The translations under genes were made by a program, and so were the position numbers. Below, piece after piece: positions 25,922-35,907 of a DNA stretch of 36,063 nucleotides. Origin of the DNA: Alphaproteobacteria bacterium (GTDB taxonomy: Bacteria; Pseudomonadota; Alphaproteobacteria; UBA2966; CAIVPW01); NCBI GenBank assembly GCA_016869235.1, contig VGER01000015.1:1-36063 (forward strand), written 5' to 3'. Position 1 is the stretch's first letter; each line of letters begins with the position of its first letter. The notes beneath the pieces were generated by a model. It did no database searches and was not told the origin of the DNA. It was given only the letters and a program-made list of their open reading frames with translations.

Positions 25922-26782
25922 TCATGCACCTGGTTGTGACGCGCGCCGGACGCCGCCCGCCAGTTCGCGGACGAGCGCCGTGGCGCTGGCGACGATCTCC
26001 GCTGGCTTCTTAGCCCCGGCGGCGGCCTCGCCAATGCAGTCTACCAAAGCCGAGCCGACCACGGCAGCGTCCGCGATGCCGGCGATGACCTGCGCCTGGG
26101 CCGCCGTGCGGATGCCGAATCCCACCGCAATGGGTAGTGTGGTATTGGCGCGCAGACGCTTCACCGCTGCGGCGACGGCGGACGGGTTGTAGGTGCCGAC
26201 CCCCGTAATGCCGGCCAGCGAGATGTAATAAAGGAAGCCCGAGGTATTCTGGAGCACCTTGGGCAGGCGCTTCTCGTCGGTGGTCGGGGTCGCCAGTCGA
26301 ATGAACGAGAGCCCCATGCCGCGGGTGGGCAGCGCCAGCTCCTCGTCCTCCTCGGGCGGCACGTCCACGGCGATGAGGCCGTCGGCGCCGGCTGCCTTGG
26401 CGTCCCTCAAGAACGCCGGCACCCCGTAGCGGTGGATCGGGTTGTAGTAGCCCATCAGCACGATGGGCGTGGCCTGATCGCGGGCGCGGAACGCCTTCAC
26501 CAGCTCCAGCGTCTTCCTCACCTTCGCGCCGGATTTCAGCGCGCGCAGGTTGGCGCGCTGGATCGCCGGGCCGTCGGCCATGGGATCGGTGAACGGCATG
26601 CCGACCTCGATCAGGTCGGCGCCCGCCGCCGGCAGCGCCTTCAGCACCTCGAGCGACGTCTCCAGGTTGGGGTCGCCCGCGGTAAGGAAGGTGATCAGCC
26701 CCGACCGCTTCTGCGCCTTCAGCGCCGCGAAGCGAGCGGCGATACGCCCCTCCCCAAACAAGGCTTCGCCCCCGGTGACCAT
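25922..26782 (-). CDS. trpA: Tryptophan synthase alpha subunit
   Basis: This 286-residue subunit cleaves indole-3-glycerol phosphate and channels indole to TrpB. Catalytic E59 and D70 are in [15 protein letters not shown]. Other hallmarks are [19 protein letters not shown] and the phosphate-binding VGFGI near the C-terminal third. The ATG follows the trpB TAG with no gap (TAG then ATG), so translation is coupled. The family usually has 265-280 residues; the extra length is an arginine-containing C-terminal tail. Confidence 0.97.
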   Translation of the reverse strand: MVTGGEALFGEGRIAARFAALKAQKRSGLITFLTAGDPNLETSLEVLKALPAAGADLIEVGMPFTDPMADGPAIQRANLRALKSGAKVRKTLELVKAFRARDQATPIVLMGYYNPIHRYGVPAFLRDAKAAGADGLIAVDVPPEEDEELALPTRGMGLSFIRLATPTTDEKRLPKVLQNTSGFLYYISLAGITGVGTYNPSAVAAAVKRLRANTTLPIAVGFGIRTAAQAQVIAGIADAAVVGSALVDCIGEAAAGAKKPAEIVASATALVRELAGGVRRASQPGA

Positions 26783-27997
<1,215 letters not shown>

Positions 27998-28004
27998 GCC
28001 GTCT

Positions 28005-28643
28005 TCAAAGCGCGTTCACTGCCTTCAGAAAAGCCGCGATCCGCTCGGGGCTCTTCTTCGCGGGCCCGTCCTCGACGCCCGAGGAAACGTCCACGGTGGT
28101 CGCGCCCGTGGCCTTCACCGCCTGGGCGACGTTGGCGTCGGTCAGGCCGCCTGACAGCATCCACGGCTTCCGCCAGGTGCTGCCGTAAAGCAGCTTCCAG
28201 TCGAACGCAGTGGCATTGCCGCCCGGGAGCGCCGTGCTTGTAGGCGGTTTGGCGTCGAACAGCAACCAATCCGCCACGTCCTCGTAGGCCTTGGCGGCGG
28301 CCACGTCGTCGGCGGTGGCGATCGCCAGCGCCTTCATCACCGGCCGGCCGGTGCGGGTGCGGATGGTCTCGACGCGCTGCGGCGGCTCGGCCCCGTGCAG
28401 CTGGATCAGCTCGATCGGCACCTGCGCGAGCACGCGCTCGAGCTGCGCGTCCGACGGATCGACGAACACGCCGACGCGCTGCGTGCTCTCGGCGCGCGCG
28501 GCGAGCTTGGCCGCGTCCGGAGTCGCTACGAAGCGCGGCGACTTCTGCACGAACATCAATCCGACGAACGTCGCGCCACCGGCAATGGCGGCTTCCATCG
28601 CGGCGGCGGTGTTCACGCCGCAAATCTTTGCTTGCACGGTCAT
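28005..28643 (-). CDS. trpF: Phosphoribosylanthranilate isomerase
   Basis: This 212-residue TIM-barrel enzyme catalyses the Amadori rearrangement of phosphoribosylanthranilate in tryptophan synthesis. Motifs are the N-terminal KICGVNT with C8, [25 protein letters not shown] and the phosphate-binding DVSSGVED near the end. The ATG at 28641-28643 lies one base after the pyrF stop. It begins the trpF-trpB-trpA run; the other trp genes are not in the window. Confidence 0.96.
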   Translation of the reverse strand: MTVQAKICGVNTAAAMEAAIAGGATFVGLMFVQKSPRFVATPDAAKLAARAESTQRVGVFVDPSDAQLERVLAQVPIELIQLHGAEPPQRVETIRTRTGRPVMKALAIATADDVAAAKAYEDVADWLLFDAKPPTSTALPGGNATAFDWKLLYGSTWRKPWMLSGGLTDANVAQAVKATGATTVDVSSGVEDGPAKKSPERIAAFLKAVNAL

Positions 28644-28644
28644 A

Positions 28645-29406
28645 TCAATGGGCGCGGGCGCGGCGCGCCGACGCGACTTCGTCCCACACGGCGAGCGCCG
28701 CGCGGCGCGGATCCTCCGCCTCGGTGATCGTGCGTCCGATCACCAGGTAATCGGCGCCGGCGCGGATCGCGTTCGCGGGCGTGTCCACGCGCTTCTGGTC
28801 CTCGTTGCGCGCCGCGGTCGCGCTGCGCAGACCCGGCACCAGCAGCAGGAAGTCGCTCGGCAGCGCGGCGCGCAGCGGCGCCACTTCCTGCGGGGAGCAG
28901 ACGACGCCGTCGCATCCTGCTTCCTGCGCTGTCTCGGCGAGCGCGCGCACCTGCTCCTGCACGGTGCGGGCGACGCCCATCGCCTTCAGGTCGGACGAGT
29001 CCATGCTGGTGAGCATGGTCACGGCCAGCACCTTGGGCGGCTTGGCGGCGTCGCGCGCCGCCTTCACGGCGGCGGCCAGCATGGCGGACCCGCCGCTCGC
29101 GTGCACCGTGGTGAGCGCCACGCACAGGCGCGCGGCCTCGCGCATCGCGCCGGCGACGGTATTGGGAATGTCGTGCAGCTTGAGATCGAGGAAGATCGGC
29201 AGGCCCTCGCCGGTCATGCTCTTGACGCCCGCGGGTCCCTGGGCGGCGAAGAACTTGAGACCGAGCTTCAAGCCGCCGACGGCGCCGCGCACCTGCCCGG
29301 CTAGCCTTTGCGCCGCCGCTAGGTTGGGGGTGTCCACCGCGCAGAAGATCGGATTGGCGGCGGTGGCGTCCGCGGCGGCCTCGATCGCCGCCTTGACCGC
29401 TTTCAT
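28645..29406 (-). CDS. pyrF: Orotidine 5'-phosphate decarboxylase
   Basis: This 253-residue enzyme makes UMP, the last step of de novo pyrimidine synthesis. The catalytic tetrad region is LDLKLHDIPNT, with D74, K76 and D79. FCAVDTPN lies at the N terminus, the phosphate site GADYLVIGRTIT near the C terminus, and VVCSPQE in between. The ATG overlaps the lapA stop, so lapA, pyrF and trpF are coupled. This linkage is usual in alphaproteobacteria. Confidence 0.97.
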   Translation of the reverse strand: MKAVKAAIEAAADATAANPIFCAVDTPNLAAAQRLAGQVRGAVGGLKLGLKFFAAQGPAGVKSMTGEGLPIFLDLKLHDIPNTVAGAMREAARLCVALTTVHASGGSAMLAAAVKAARDAAKPPKVLAVTMLTSMDSSDLKAMGVARTVQEQVRALAETAQEAGCDGVVCSPQEVAPLRAALPSDFLLLVPGLRSATAARNEDQKRVDTPANAIRAGADYLVIGRTITEAEDPRRAALAVWDEVASARRARAH

Positions 29407-29759
29407 CGCCCGGCTCCAGAGCCACTCATCGGCCCGGCAATGGCGCGCTGCTGCGGTTGCGTGGCCGCCGTCGGCGGCGCGGTACGAGCTTGGAAGCCTT
29501 CGATCTCGCCTTCGAGGTGCTTCACGCGCCGGTGCAGCGCCCGCGTCTGGGCGCGCCAGCGGTGCTGGCCGAACCAGGTGGCGATGCCGCCGAGAAACAA
29601 TCCCAAGAACACGGCTCCGATGATCAGCACGAACAATGGCGGCTGCACCTCGTAGGGCAGGGGATCGAACGAAACCGGCACGCGTTCGCGGTTGTTGACG
29701 GCGAAGAACGCCATCGCCACCGCAAGCGGCAAGATCACCAGCCAGAACAGGAAGCGCAC
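29403..29759 (-). CDS. lapA: LapA-domain inner-membrane protein
   Basis: This 118-residue protein has two membrane segments (about 3-21 and 42-64) followed by a charged, probably coiled-coil region (RALHRRVKHLEGEIEGF) and a low-complexity tail. This is the LapA/DUF1049 architecture, in which FAVNNRERVPVSFDP between the segments is typical. In Escherichia coli LapA works with LapB in controlling LpxC and lipopolysaccharide level; in alphaproteobacteria the role is less certain. It lies 67 bp after ihfB, as in many relatives. Confidence 0.85.
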   Translation of the reverse strand: MRFLFWLVILPLAVAMAFFAVNNRERVPVSFDPLPYEVQPPLFVLIIGAVFLGLFLGGIATWFGQHRWRAQTRALHRRVKHLEGEIEGFQARTAPPTAATQPQQRAIAGPMSGSGAGR

Positions 29760-29826
29760 GCGCCCTACTTACAGGAACTTGTCCGGCCAGGCACGCGGCC
29801 AGGACGGGGGCCGAGGCCTCCTCGTC

Positions 29827-30165
29827 TCAGCCCGGTACTTTCGCCTTGGCGGGGGCCGGCCCAGAGGACGGGGTGGGGGCCGGGCCGCTGGCATTCAGGC
29901 GTTGGCGCAACTCTTTGCCGGTCTTGAAGAACGGCACGTGCTTCTCGGTCACGTAAACGGCCTCGCCGGTGCGGGGGTTGCGGGCCATGCGGCTGGCCCG
30001 GCGCTTAACCGAATAGGCGCCGAAGCCGCGCAATTCGACCCGGTCGCCACGGGCCAGGGCGCGCGAGATCTCGTCGAAGATCGTCGTGACGATGCGCTCG
30101 ATGTCGCGCTGGAAGAGGTGCGGATTCCGCTCGGCCAGGCGCGCGATCAGCTCGGACTTGACCAT
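29827..30165 (-). CDS. ihfB: Integration host factor subunit beta
   Basis: This 112-residue HU/IHF-family protein bends DNA as a heterodimer with IhfA, encoded elsewhere. The core is typical: [31 protein letters not shown], then the beta-arm [10 protein letters not shown] with the intercalating proline, and [15 protein letters not shown] Pro/Ala-rich tail of about 18 residues extends beyond the usual end. The ATG at 30163-30165 follows GGGGAGG. It lies directly downstream of the broken sppA. Confidence 0.96.
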   Translation of the reverse strand: MVKSELIARLAERNPHLFQRDIERIVTTIFDEISRALARGDRVELRGFGAYSVKRRASRMARNPRTGEAVYVTEKHVPFFKTGKELRQRLNASGPAPTPSSGPAPAKAKVPG

Positions 30166-30213
30166 CAGGAGGCCTCCCCGCCCAAGCCGGAGGCCGTCCC
30201 ATCGGTCCAGGCT

Positions 30214-31036
30214 CTAGCGAAGGCCCTCAGGTTGCCAGAGCGATACCAGCCCGTCAATCCTAAGTGTTTCAGAAAACAGCGTTTTTCGAACCAGCCCGAA
30301 TACTCCGGTGGGAATATCGAGGCTGGCGGTGCGGGGCCGGACCCGCTGTAGGGGCAGGTCCAGGCTGACATCGTGCGCCTCGGCGAGCCAGGTGCGGGCC
30401 TCGGCCACCCCGCCCACCCCGTCGATCAGGTTGAGGGACGAGGCCTGGCGGCCGGTGTAGATGCGGCCGTCCGAAAGCTGCAGGGCCGTGCGTGATCGGC
30501 TCGAACGGGTTGGGCTGGTCCTTGAGCGGCGCGCTCTTGATGAGGGTCGGCGTAACCCCGAGCTTCTGCATCGTTCCGGTGAGGTCGAAGGTCTGCATGA
30601 CCACGCCGATCGAGCCGGTCAGGGAGTTCTCGCGCGCCACGATGCGGTCGGCCGCAAGCGCCACCATGTAGGCGGCCGAGGCCCCGGTGCCGCCGATGAC
30701 GGCCACCACCGACTTGGCGGCGCCTACCTCGCGCAGGGCGCGGTACAGCTCTTCGCCGGCTACGACGGTGCCGCCGGGGCTGTCCAGGCGCACGATCAGC
30801 GCCTTGACCGAATCGTCACCGGCGATGCGGCGCAGCTCGCGTAGCCGGTCCTCGTCGTCGAGGATGATGCCGTCAATGTCGATCTGGGCGATGCGGTTGC
30901 CGAGGGCGATGCGGTCCTGCCCCCAAACCGCGTAGCCGATGGCGCCGAGCGCGATCACCAGCGCGAGCAGGCGCCACACCACGAGGCGCCGCTTCAGGCG
31001 GCGGCCGTCGGCGATGGCGTCGGCGTCTAGCGACAT
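30214..31036 (-). pseudogene. sppA: Signal peptide peptidase SppA, broken by an internal deletion
   Basis: The 5' part (31036 down to about 30491) encodes a normal short-form SppA: a TM segment (about 20-40), DSPGGTVVAGEELYRAL, the catalytic Ser in TGSIGVVMQ and the catalytic Lys in SAPLKDQPNPF. After PFEPIT the frame turns into arginine/proline-rich sequence and stops at 30269. The SppA C-terminal part continues instead in another frame: LQLSDGRIYTGRQ, then GVAEARTWLAE, then GLVSLWQPEGLR ending at 30214. Compared with the family, about 33 residues (roughly 100 bases) are missing at the junction near 30486-30491, together with the frame change. Both catalytic residues survive but the fold is cut. 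It is a pseudogene or an assembly error. Confidence 0.8.
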
Positions 31037-31052
31037 GGCTTGGCCCTAACAA

Positions 31053-31083
31053 TAACCCCTCCCAGCAGTACTGGGAGGGGTTA
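31053..31083 (-). terminator. Rho-independent terminator of rpsA
   Basis: A perfect 13-bp stem (TAACCCCTCCCAG with CTGGGAGGGGTTA) around a 5-base loop lies 29 bases past the rpsA stop. Read on the minus strand it is followed by TTGTTAG, a short T-rich tail. It separates rpsA from sppA, whose start is 17 bases further on. It would also act to a lesser degree on the plus strand. Confidence 0.85.
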
Positions 31084-31111
31084 CTAGCGTTAACGGCTTG
31101 CGATTGTTGGA

Positions 31112-32893
31112 CTACTTGGTGTCCGCCTCGCTTTCGCCATCCTTGGACTTCTTCTTGGCGGCCTTATTGGGCTTCTCCTCGCCCTTGCTCTTGGGGGCAT
31201 CGCCCTTCGCCTTGTTGAGCGCCGCGCCCAGGATGTCGCCGAGCGAGGCGCCGGAGTCCGAAGACCCGTATTGTGCCATCGCCTCGCGCTCGTCGGAGAT
31301 CTCCAGCGCCTTGACGCTGAGGCCGATCTTGCGCGCGTCGGGATCGATGCTGATCACCTTCGCATCGACCTTGTCGCCGACGGCGAAGCGCTCGGCCCGC
31401 TGCTCGGAGCGGTCGCGGGCGAGATCCTGCTTGCGGATGTAGGACGTCAGGCCCTCGCGGAAGGCGACGTCGATGCCGCCGGCATGGACCGCGGACACCG
31501 TGCAGGTAACCGTGTCGCCCTTCTTGTACTTGACCATGCCCGCCTGCGGATTGGCGGCGAGCTGCTTGATGCCGAGGCTGATGCGCTCCTTCTCCACGTC
31601 GGTGTCCAGTACCTTCGCCTCGACCACGTCGCCCTTCTTGTAGGCGTTGATGACCTGCTCGCCGGGCTTGTCCCACGACAGGTCGGACAGGTGCACCATG
31701 CCGTCGACGCCGTTGTCGAGACCGATGAACAGGCCGAACTCGGTGATCGACTTGACCGCGCCCTTGATGACCGTACCCGCCTGGCTCTTCTCGGCGAACT
31801 CGGCCCACGGGTTCGGCGTGCACTGCTTGGTGCCAAGCGAGACGCGGCGGCGGTTCGGGTCGACGTCGAGCACCATCACCTCGATCTCCTGGGAGGTCGA
31901 GACGATCTTGCCCGGGTGGACGTTCTGCTTGGTCCAGCTCATCTCGGAGACATGGACCAGGCCTTCGACGCCCGGCTCCAGCTCGACGAACGCGCCGTAG
32001 TCCGTGACGTTGGTGACGCGACCCTTGAACTTGGCGCTGACCGGGTACTTGGCCTCGACGCCCTGCCACGGATCGGCTGCCAGCTGCTTCATGCCGAGCG
32101 AGATGCGCTGGGTCTCTGGATTGATGCGGATGACCTGCACCTTCACGGTGTCGCCGATGGCGACGACCTCGGTCGGGTGGTTGACGCGCCGCCACGCCAT
32201 GTCCGTGACGTGCAGCAGGCCGTCGATGCCGCCGAGATCGACGAACGCGCCGTAGTCGGTGATGTTCTTGACGACGCCTTCCAGCACCTGGCCCTCGGTG
32301 AGGTTGGCGATCAGCTCCTGGCGCGCTTCAGCGCGAGTCTCTTCAAGGACCGCGCGGCGCGATACGACGATGTTGCCGCGGCGGCGATCCATCTTGAGGA
32401 TCTGGAACCACTGGTCGGTGCCCATCAGGTGCGAGACGTCGCGCACCGGGCGCACGTCGACCTGACTGCCGGGCAGGAAGGCGACGGCGCCGGAAAGGTC
32501 GACGGTGAAGCCGCCCTTGACGCGGCCGAACAGCACGCCCTGGACGCGCTTGTTGGCCTTGAACGACTTCTCGAGCTCGGCCCACGCCTCTTCGCGGCGC
32601 GCCTTCTCGCGAGAGAGCACCGCCTCGCCCTGGGCGTTCTCCATGCGCTCGAGGAACACCTCGACCTCGTCGCCGGCCTTGATCTCGGCGGCGCGGCCGC
32701 GCTCGGAGAACTCACGGAGCGGGATGCGGCCTTCGGACTTCAGGCCGACGTCGATGACGGCGATGTCGTTCTCGATGGAGATGACCCGTCCCTTGACGAC
32801 GGACCCCTCGAGGCCGTCGGAGGTGCCGTACGACTCCTGCAGAAGCTGCGCGAAATTCTCTTTGGACGCGGCAGCGGCGTTGGTGGTTGCCAT
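31112..32893 (-). CDS. rpsA: 30S ribosomal protein S1
   Basis: This 593-residue S1 protein has six S1 RNA-binding domains, visible from repeated [23 protein letters not shown] units starting near residues 30, 115, 203, 290, 375 and 460. Domains 3-5 carry the clearest [16 protein letters not shown] pattern. It helps the 30S subunit bind and unfold mRNA leaders. The C-terminal tail is lysine- and acid-rich low complexity ([18 protein letters not shown]), longer than in Escherichia coli. ATG at 32891-32893. The cmk-rpsA order is conserved across proteobacteria, and a 122-bp gap after cmk may hold a separate promoter. Confidence 0.98.
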   Translation of the reverse strand: MATTNAAAASKENFAQLLQESYGTSDGLEGSVVKGRVISIENDIAVIDVGLKSEGRIPLREFSERGRAAEIKAGDEVEVFLERMENAQGEAVLSREKARREEAWAELEKSFKANKRVQGVLFGRVKGGFTVDLSGAVAFLPGSQVDVRPVRDVSHLMGTDQWFQILKMDRRRGNIVVSRRAVLEETRAEARQELIANLTEGQVLEGVVKNITDYGAFVDLGGIDGLLHVTDMAWRRVNHPTEVVAIGDTVKVQVIRINPETQRISLGMKQLAADPWQGVEAKYPVSAKFKGRVTNVTDYGAFVELEPGVEGLVHVSEMSWTKQNVHPGKIVSTSQEIEVMVLDVDPNRRRVSLGTKQCTPNPWAEFAEKSQAGTVIKGAVKSITEFGLFIGLDNGVDGMVHLSDLSWDKPGEQVINAYKKGDVVEAKVLDTDVEKERISLGIKQLAANPQAGMVKYKKGDTVTCTVSAVHAGGIDVAFREGLTSYIRKQDLARDRSEQRAERFAVGDKVDAKVISIDPDARKIGLSVKALEISDEREAMAQYGSSDSGASLGDILGAALNKAKGDAPKSKGEEKPNKAAKKKSKDGESEADTK

Positions 32894-33015
32894 GTGCGAT
32901 TGGGGTGCCGGCGTCTCGCCCCCGGCGGGGGGTTAGGGGTTGCCACGAGCGGAACGCAATAAGGCCCTGTTGCGCCGCCAGAGCGGCACAACCGCTGGAC
33001 CTCTGCGAACCACAC

Positions 33016-33648
33016 TTAGTTCGGGCCGGAAATGTAGGCTTTCGCGGCCGTGAACGCCTCGTCTATATCCAGTTTCGTCGTATCTAGCAAGAACGCCCCC
33101 TCGGCCATGCGGAGGGAGGACTGGGCCCGCTCCTGGTCGCGGCGATCGCGCTCCACCACCGATTTCAGCACTTCTTCGAGCCTGATCGCCGAGCCGGACG
33201 ACACCAGCTCCTTCCAACGGCGCTCGGCGCGGCACTCGGCGGAAGCCGTGACGAATAGCTTCTTTTCGGCATCAGGGAGCACCACCGTGCCGATGTCGCG
33301 GCCCTCGACCACGGCGCCGGAGCGTCCCCCCGGGTGGCGGCGTGCGAACGCTCGCTGGAAGTCCAGCAGCGCCGCCCGCACGCCGGGCTCCGTGGCGACC
33401 CGCGAGGCGGCATCCGAAACGCGCTCGCTGCGCAGATCCTCCGCCTTGAGGTCGGCCTCGGTCAGCGCCTGGGCTTCGCGGGCCGCCGCGTCGGCGTCGT
33501 CCGGGCTTGCGCCCGCGCGCAGCACGCGCGAGGCAACGGCGCGATAAAGCGCGCCCGTGTCGAGGTGGGCGAAGCCGTAATGCTCGGCAAGCTTCTTCGC
33601 CAGAGTGCCTTTGCCCGCGGCGGCGGGTCCGTCGATCGCAATGATCAC
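33016..33648 (-). CDS. cmk: Cytidylate kinase
   Basis: This 210-residue kinase phosphorylates CMP and dCMP. The P-loop is IDGPAAAGKGTLAKKLA, followed by LDTGALYRAVA and the substrate-binding VEGRDIGTVVLPDA. RRDQERAQSSLRMAEGA is the lid region. The start codon is GTG (33646-33648), overlapping the aroA TGA as GTGA, so the two are translationally coupled. Length is slightly short compared with the usual 215-230. Confidence 0.96.
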   Translation of the reverse strand: MIIAIDGPAAAGKGTLAKKLAEHYGFAHLDTGALYRAVASRVLRAGASPDDADAAAREAQALTEADLKAEDLRSERVSDAASRVATEPGVRAALLDFQRAFARRHPGGRSGAVVEGRDIGTVVLPDAEKKLFVTASAECRAERRWKELVSSGSAIRLEEVLKSVVERDRRDQERAQSSLRMAEGAFLLDTTKLDIDEAFTAAKAYISGPN

Positions 33649-34985
33649 CGGTTCATCGGCGTAATGCTCGCGCCCAGCCCTTCCATCAGCGAGGCGAAGC
33701 CCGGGAAGCTGGTGGCGATGGTCTCGGTGCCGTCCACCGTCACGGCGCTCCTCGCCGCCAGGCCGGCGACGAGGAACACCATGGCGATGCGGTGGTCGAG
33801 CGCCGCGTCGATGTTGGCGCCGCCGGGCAGCGGGCCGCCCAGCCCCTCGACCGTCAGCGCGTCGCCGTCTTCGGCGACGGTCGCGCCGCAGGCGCGCAGG
33901 CCGTTGGCGATGGCGGATAGGCGGTCGCTCTCCTTCACCTTCAGCTCGGCCAGGCCTTCCATGCGCGTAGTGCCGTGCGCCAGCGCCGCGGCGACGGCGA
34001 AGATCGGGTACTCGTCGATCATGCGCGGCGCGCGCTCGGCCGGCACGCTGATGGCGCGCAGCGCACTGGCGCGCACGACCAGGTCGGCGATCTCCTCGTC
34101 GCCGTCCTTGCGCTCGTTCTCGAAGCGGATGTCGGCGCCCATCTCGCGCAGCGACTCGAACACGCCGGTGCGCAGCGGGTTCATGCCGACATTCTCGATG
34201 CGCACCTCACTGCCCGGCAGGATCAGGGCGGCGACGGCAAGGAATGCCGCCGAGCTCGGATCGCCCGGCACCTGCACCGGCGCCGGCCGCAGTTCCGGCT
34301 CGCCGACCACGGTGACACGGCGCTGCATCTTGCCGTCGGCCTTCTCGTCGCTCACGTGCACGGTGGCGCCAAAGCGGCGCAGCATGCGCTCGGTGTGATC
34401 ACGCGTCGGCTCCGGCTCGATGACGGTCGTCTCGCCGGCGGTACCCAGTCCGGCGAGCAGGATGGCCGACTTCACCTGCGCGCTCGGAACCGGCAGGGTG
34501 TACTCGATCGGCGTCGCTTCCTCCGAGCCGGTGATGGCGAGCGGCAGGCGCGTGCCGGAGCGCGCCAGGATCTGCGCGCCCATGCGCTTCAACGGATCAG
34601 TGACGCGCGCCATCGGCCGCTTGCACAACGACGCGTCGCCGGTGAAGAAGCTGGTGAACGGCTGCGTCGCGACCACGCCCATCGTCAGCCGCGCGCCGGT
34701 GCCCGAGTTGCCGAGGTCGAGCACCGAGCCCGGCTCGCGCATGGCGCCGAGGCCCAGTCCGTCGACGACCCAGCGGCCGTCCTTGGTGCGCTCGATGTGG
34801 GCGCCGAGCGCGCGCAGCGCCCCGGCAGTGGAGAGGACGTCGTCGCCCTCCAGGATGCCCGAGACGATGGTGCGGCCGGCCGCTAGCGCGCCGAGGATCA
34901 GCGAGCGGTGGGAGATCGACTTGTCGCCGGGAACGCGGACCGTGCCCTTGAGCGGTCCGGAGGGTGATGCGCGAAGCTTGGCCAT
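33645..34985 (-). CDS. aroA: 3-phosphoshikimate 1-carboxyvinyltransferase (EPSP synthase)
   Basis: This 446-residue enzyme joins PEP and shikimate 3-phosphate in the chorismate pathway. The N-terminal VPGDKSISHRS has K22 of the active site; GDASLCKRPMARV, TRDHTERML, PGDPSSAAF, DEYPIFAVAAA and KESDRL follow. Overall resemblance is to the class II (CP4-like) backbone, but the position that is Ala100 in glyphosate-insensitive CP4 is Gly here (G95 in LGNSGTGARLTMG). The ATG at 34983-34985 gives family length; the frame is open upstream but without the right sequence. The Shine-Dalgarno is weak. It heads the aroA-cmk-rpsA set. Confidence 0.97.
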   Translation of the reverse strand: MAKLRASPSGPLKGTVRVPGDKSISHRSLILGALAAGRTIVSGILEGDDVLSTAGALRALGAHIERTKDGRWVVDGLGLGAMREPGSVLDLGNSGTGARLTMGVVATQPFTSFFTGDASLCKRPMARVTDPLKRMGAQILARSGTRLPLAITGSEEATPIEYTLPVPSAQVKSAILLAGLGTAGETTVIEPEPTRDHTERMLRRFGATVHVSDEKADGKMQRRVTVVGEPELRPAPVQVPGDPSSAAFLAVAALILPGSEVRIENVGMNPLRTGVFESLREMGADIRFENERKDGDEEIADLVVRASALRAISVPAERAPRMIDEYPIFAVAAALAHGTTRMEGLAELKVKESDRLSAIANGLRACGATVAEDGDALTVEGLGGPLPGGANIDAALDHRIAMVFLVAGLAARSAVTVDGTETIATSFPGFASLMEGLGASITPMNR

Positions 34986-35347
34986 GGTCCGTGAATGCGG
35001 CGCCGCACCGCCGTGTTGCCGGCGCTGCGAGCGCAAAAGGGCAAGAGAGATACCGGTCTGTAGCACACGCCTTCCGGCGGGTGCCAGGGGACGCGCCCTC
35101 CGGATGGTGCCAAAGTGGCAAGTCTGGCGGGAACTTGGACCCTTCCGCCGCAAATCAGTGGACACGCTCCCACCTTCGTGGCACACGGACGCGCCAAATT
35201 TCAGCACCTCCGGCCGCCTCGCGGTGAGCCGCTCCAACCCTGAGCTTGGCGATCCACCCTTGGCCGGAGGAAACAGCGCCCTACCTGGGGGCGCCTGTGG
35301 CGGTGTCGAACGGGGATTTGCGCCGTCCGGTAGTCGGGAGGTTCATG
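34986..35347. other. 362-bp divergent intergenic region
   Basis: This gap must hold the promoters of aroA (leftward) and of the FYDLN-acid-like gene (rightward). I see no convincing -35/-10 pair for either. A short inverted repeat, TGCCA-AAG-TGGCA, lies at 35108-35120, and GGTGCC occurs twice close by. GGGAGG at 35336-35341 is the Shine-Dalgarno of the right-hand gene. No small gene, RNA gene or repeat is evident. Confidence 0.4.
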
Positions 35348-35677
35348 GTGGCAAAAGCGGAATTGGGAACCAAGCGCGAGTGCCCGAGTTGCGGCACCAA
35401 GTATTACGACCTCGGCAAGGAGCCGCCGGTCTGCCCGCGCTGCGGCGCCGAGTACACCGTGACCGCGGCCCGCGCGGCGCTGTCGCCGCAGCCTGCCGCC
35501 GAGAAGGCCCGTCCAAAGCCCAAGCCGCCGCCGCGCGTGCCCGCCGAGGCCAGTGAGGAGGCGGAGGAGCCGGTCGTCGCCGACGCGGAGGAAGAAGAGG
35601 AGTTCGTCGAGGACGAGGAGTTCGTCGAGGAAGAGGGTGAGGAAGAGGTTTTCGAGCCCGAACCGGAGGAGAAGTAA
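35348..35677 (+). CDS. FYDLN-acid-type zinc-ribbon protein
   Basis: This 109-residue protein starts LGTKRECPSCGTKYYDL, followed by CPRC, giving two CxxC pairs of a zinc ribbon, then a Pro/Lys-rich linker and a strongly acidic tail of Glu, Asp and Phe. That is the alphaproteobacterial FYDLN-acid family of unknown function, named for a FYDLN motif; here it reads YYDLG. The GTG at 35348 is preferred because GGGAGG then sits 6 bases away and the product begins like the family; the ATG at 35345 would leave only 3 bases. The gene precedes tRNA-Ala. Confidence 0.85.
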   Translation: MAKAELGTKRECPSCGTKYYDLGKEPPVCPRCGAEYTVTAARAALSPQPAAEKARPKPKPPPRVPAEASEEAEEPVVADAEEEEEFVEDEEFVEEEGEEEVFEPEPEEK

Positions 35678-35699
35678 GGCGCTTCTGAATCCGCCGCCC

Positions 35700-35727
35700 T
35701 TGATTCCGCCGGATCGGCGGACATAAG
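35700..35727 (+). promoter_or_regulatory. Possible tRNA-Ala promoter
   Basis: TTGATT (35700-35705) and CATAAG (35722-35727) are 16 bp apart and would start transcription about 30 bases before the tRNA. The spacer is a 6-bp inverted repeat, CCGCCG-GAT-CGGCGG (35706-35720). The -10 matches at four of six positions, so this is tentative. Confidence 0.3.
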
Positions 35728-35764
35728 GTCGCCCGCCGCAGGCCGTGCCTGCAGTTCCGTTCCC

Positions 35765-35840
35765 GGGGCCATAGCTCAGTTGGGAGAGCGCGTGAATGGC
35801 ATTCACGAGGTCAGGGGTTCAACTCCCCTTGGCTCCACCA
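35765..35840 (+). tRNA. tRNA-Ala, anticodon GGC
   Basis: The 76-base gene folds as a full cloverleaf. The acceptor GGGGCCA pairs with TGGCTCC (one G-U pair). The D arm is GCTCAGTTGGGAGAGC. The anticodon stem is CGTGA/TCACG with loop ATGGCAT, so the anticodon is GGC. The T arm is AGGGG-TTCAACT-CCCCT. The discriminator A and the CCA end are encoded. It reads GCC and GCU alanine codons. Confidence 0.98.
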
Positions 35841-35844
35841 ATCC

Positions 35845-35874
35845 AAAGACCCGGCCTCACGGCCGGGTCTTTTT
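35845..35874 (+). terminator. Rho-independent terminator after tRNA-Ala
   Basis: AAAGACCCGGCC pairs perfectly with GGCCGGGTCTTT around a TCAC loop, and the stem runs into five T residues. It begins 4 bases after the tRNA CCA end, a textbook intrinsic terminator. Confidence 0.95.
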
Positions 35875-35907
35875 GATTCTGCGCCGGTCTGGTTGCATGG
35901 GCCGGCG

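Noticed and set aside
35570..35677. GAG/GAA-rich stretch as a microsatellite repeat
   Set aside because: It encodes the acidic tail expected for the FYDLN-acid family.
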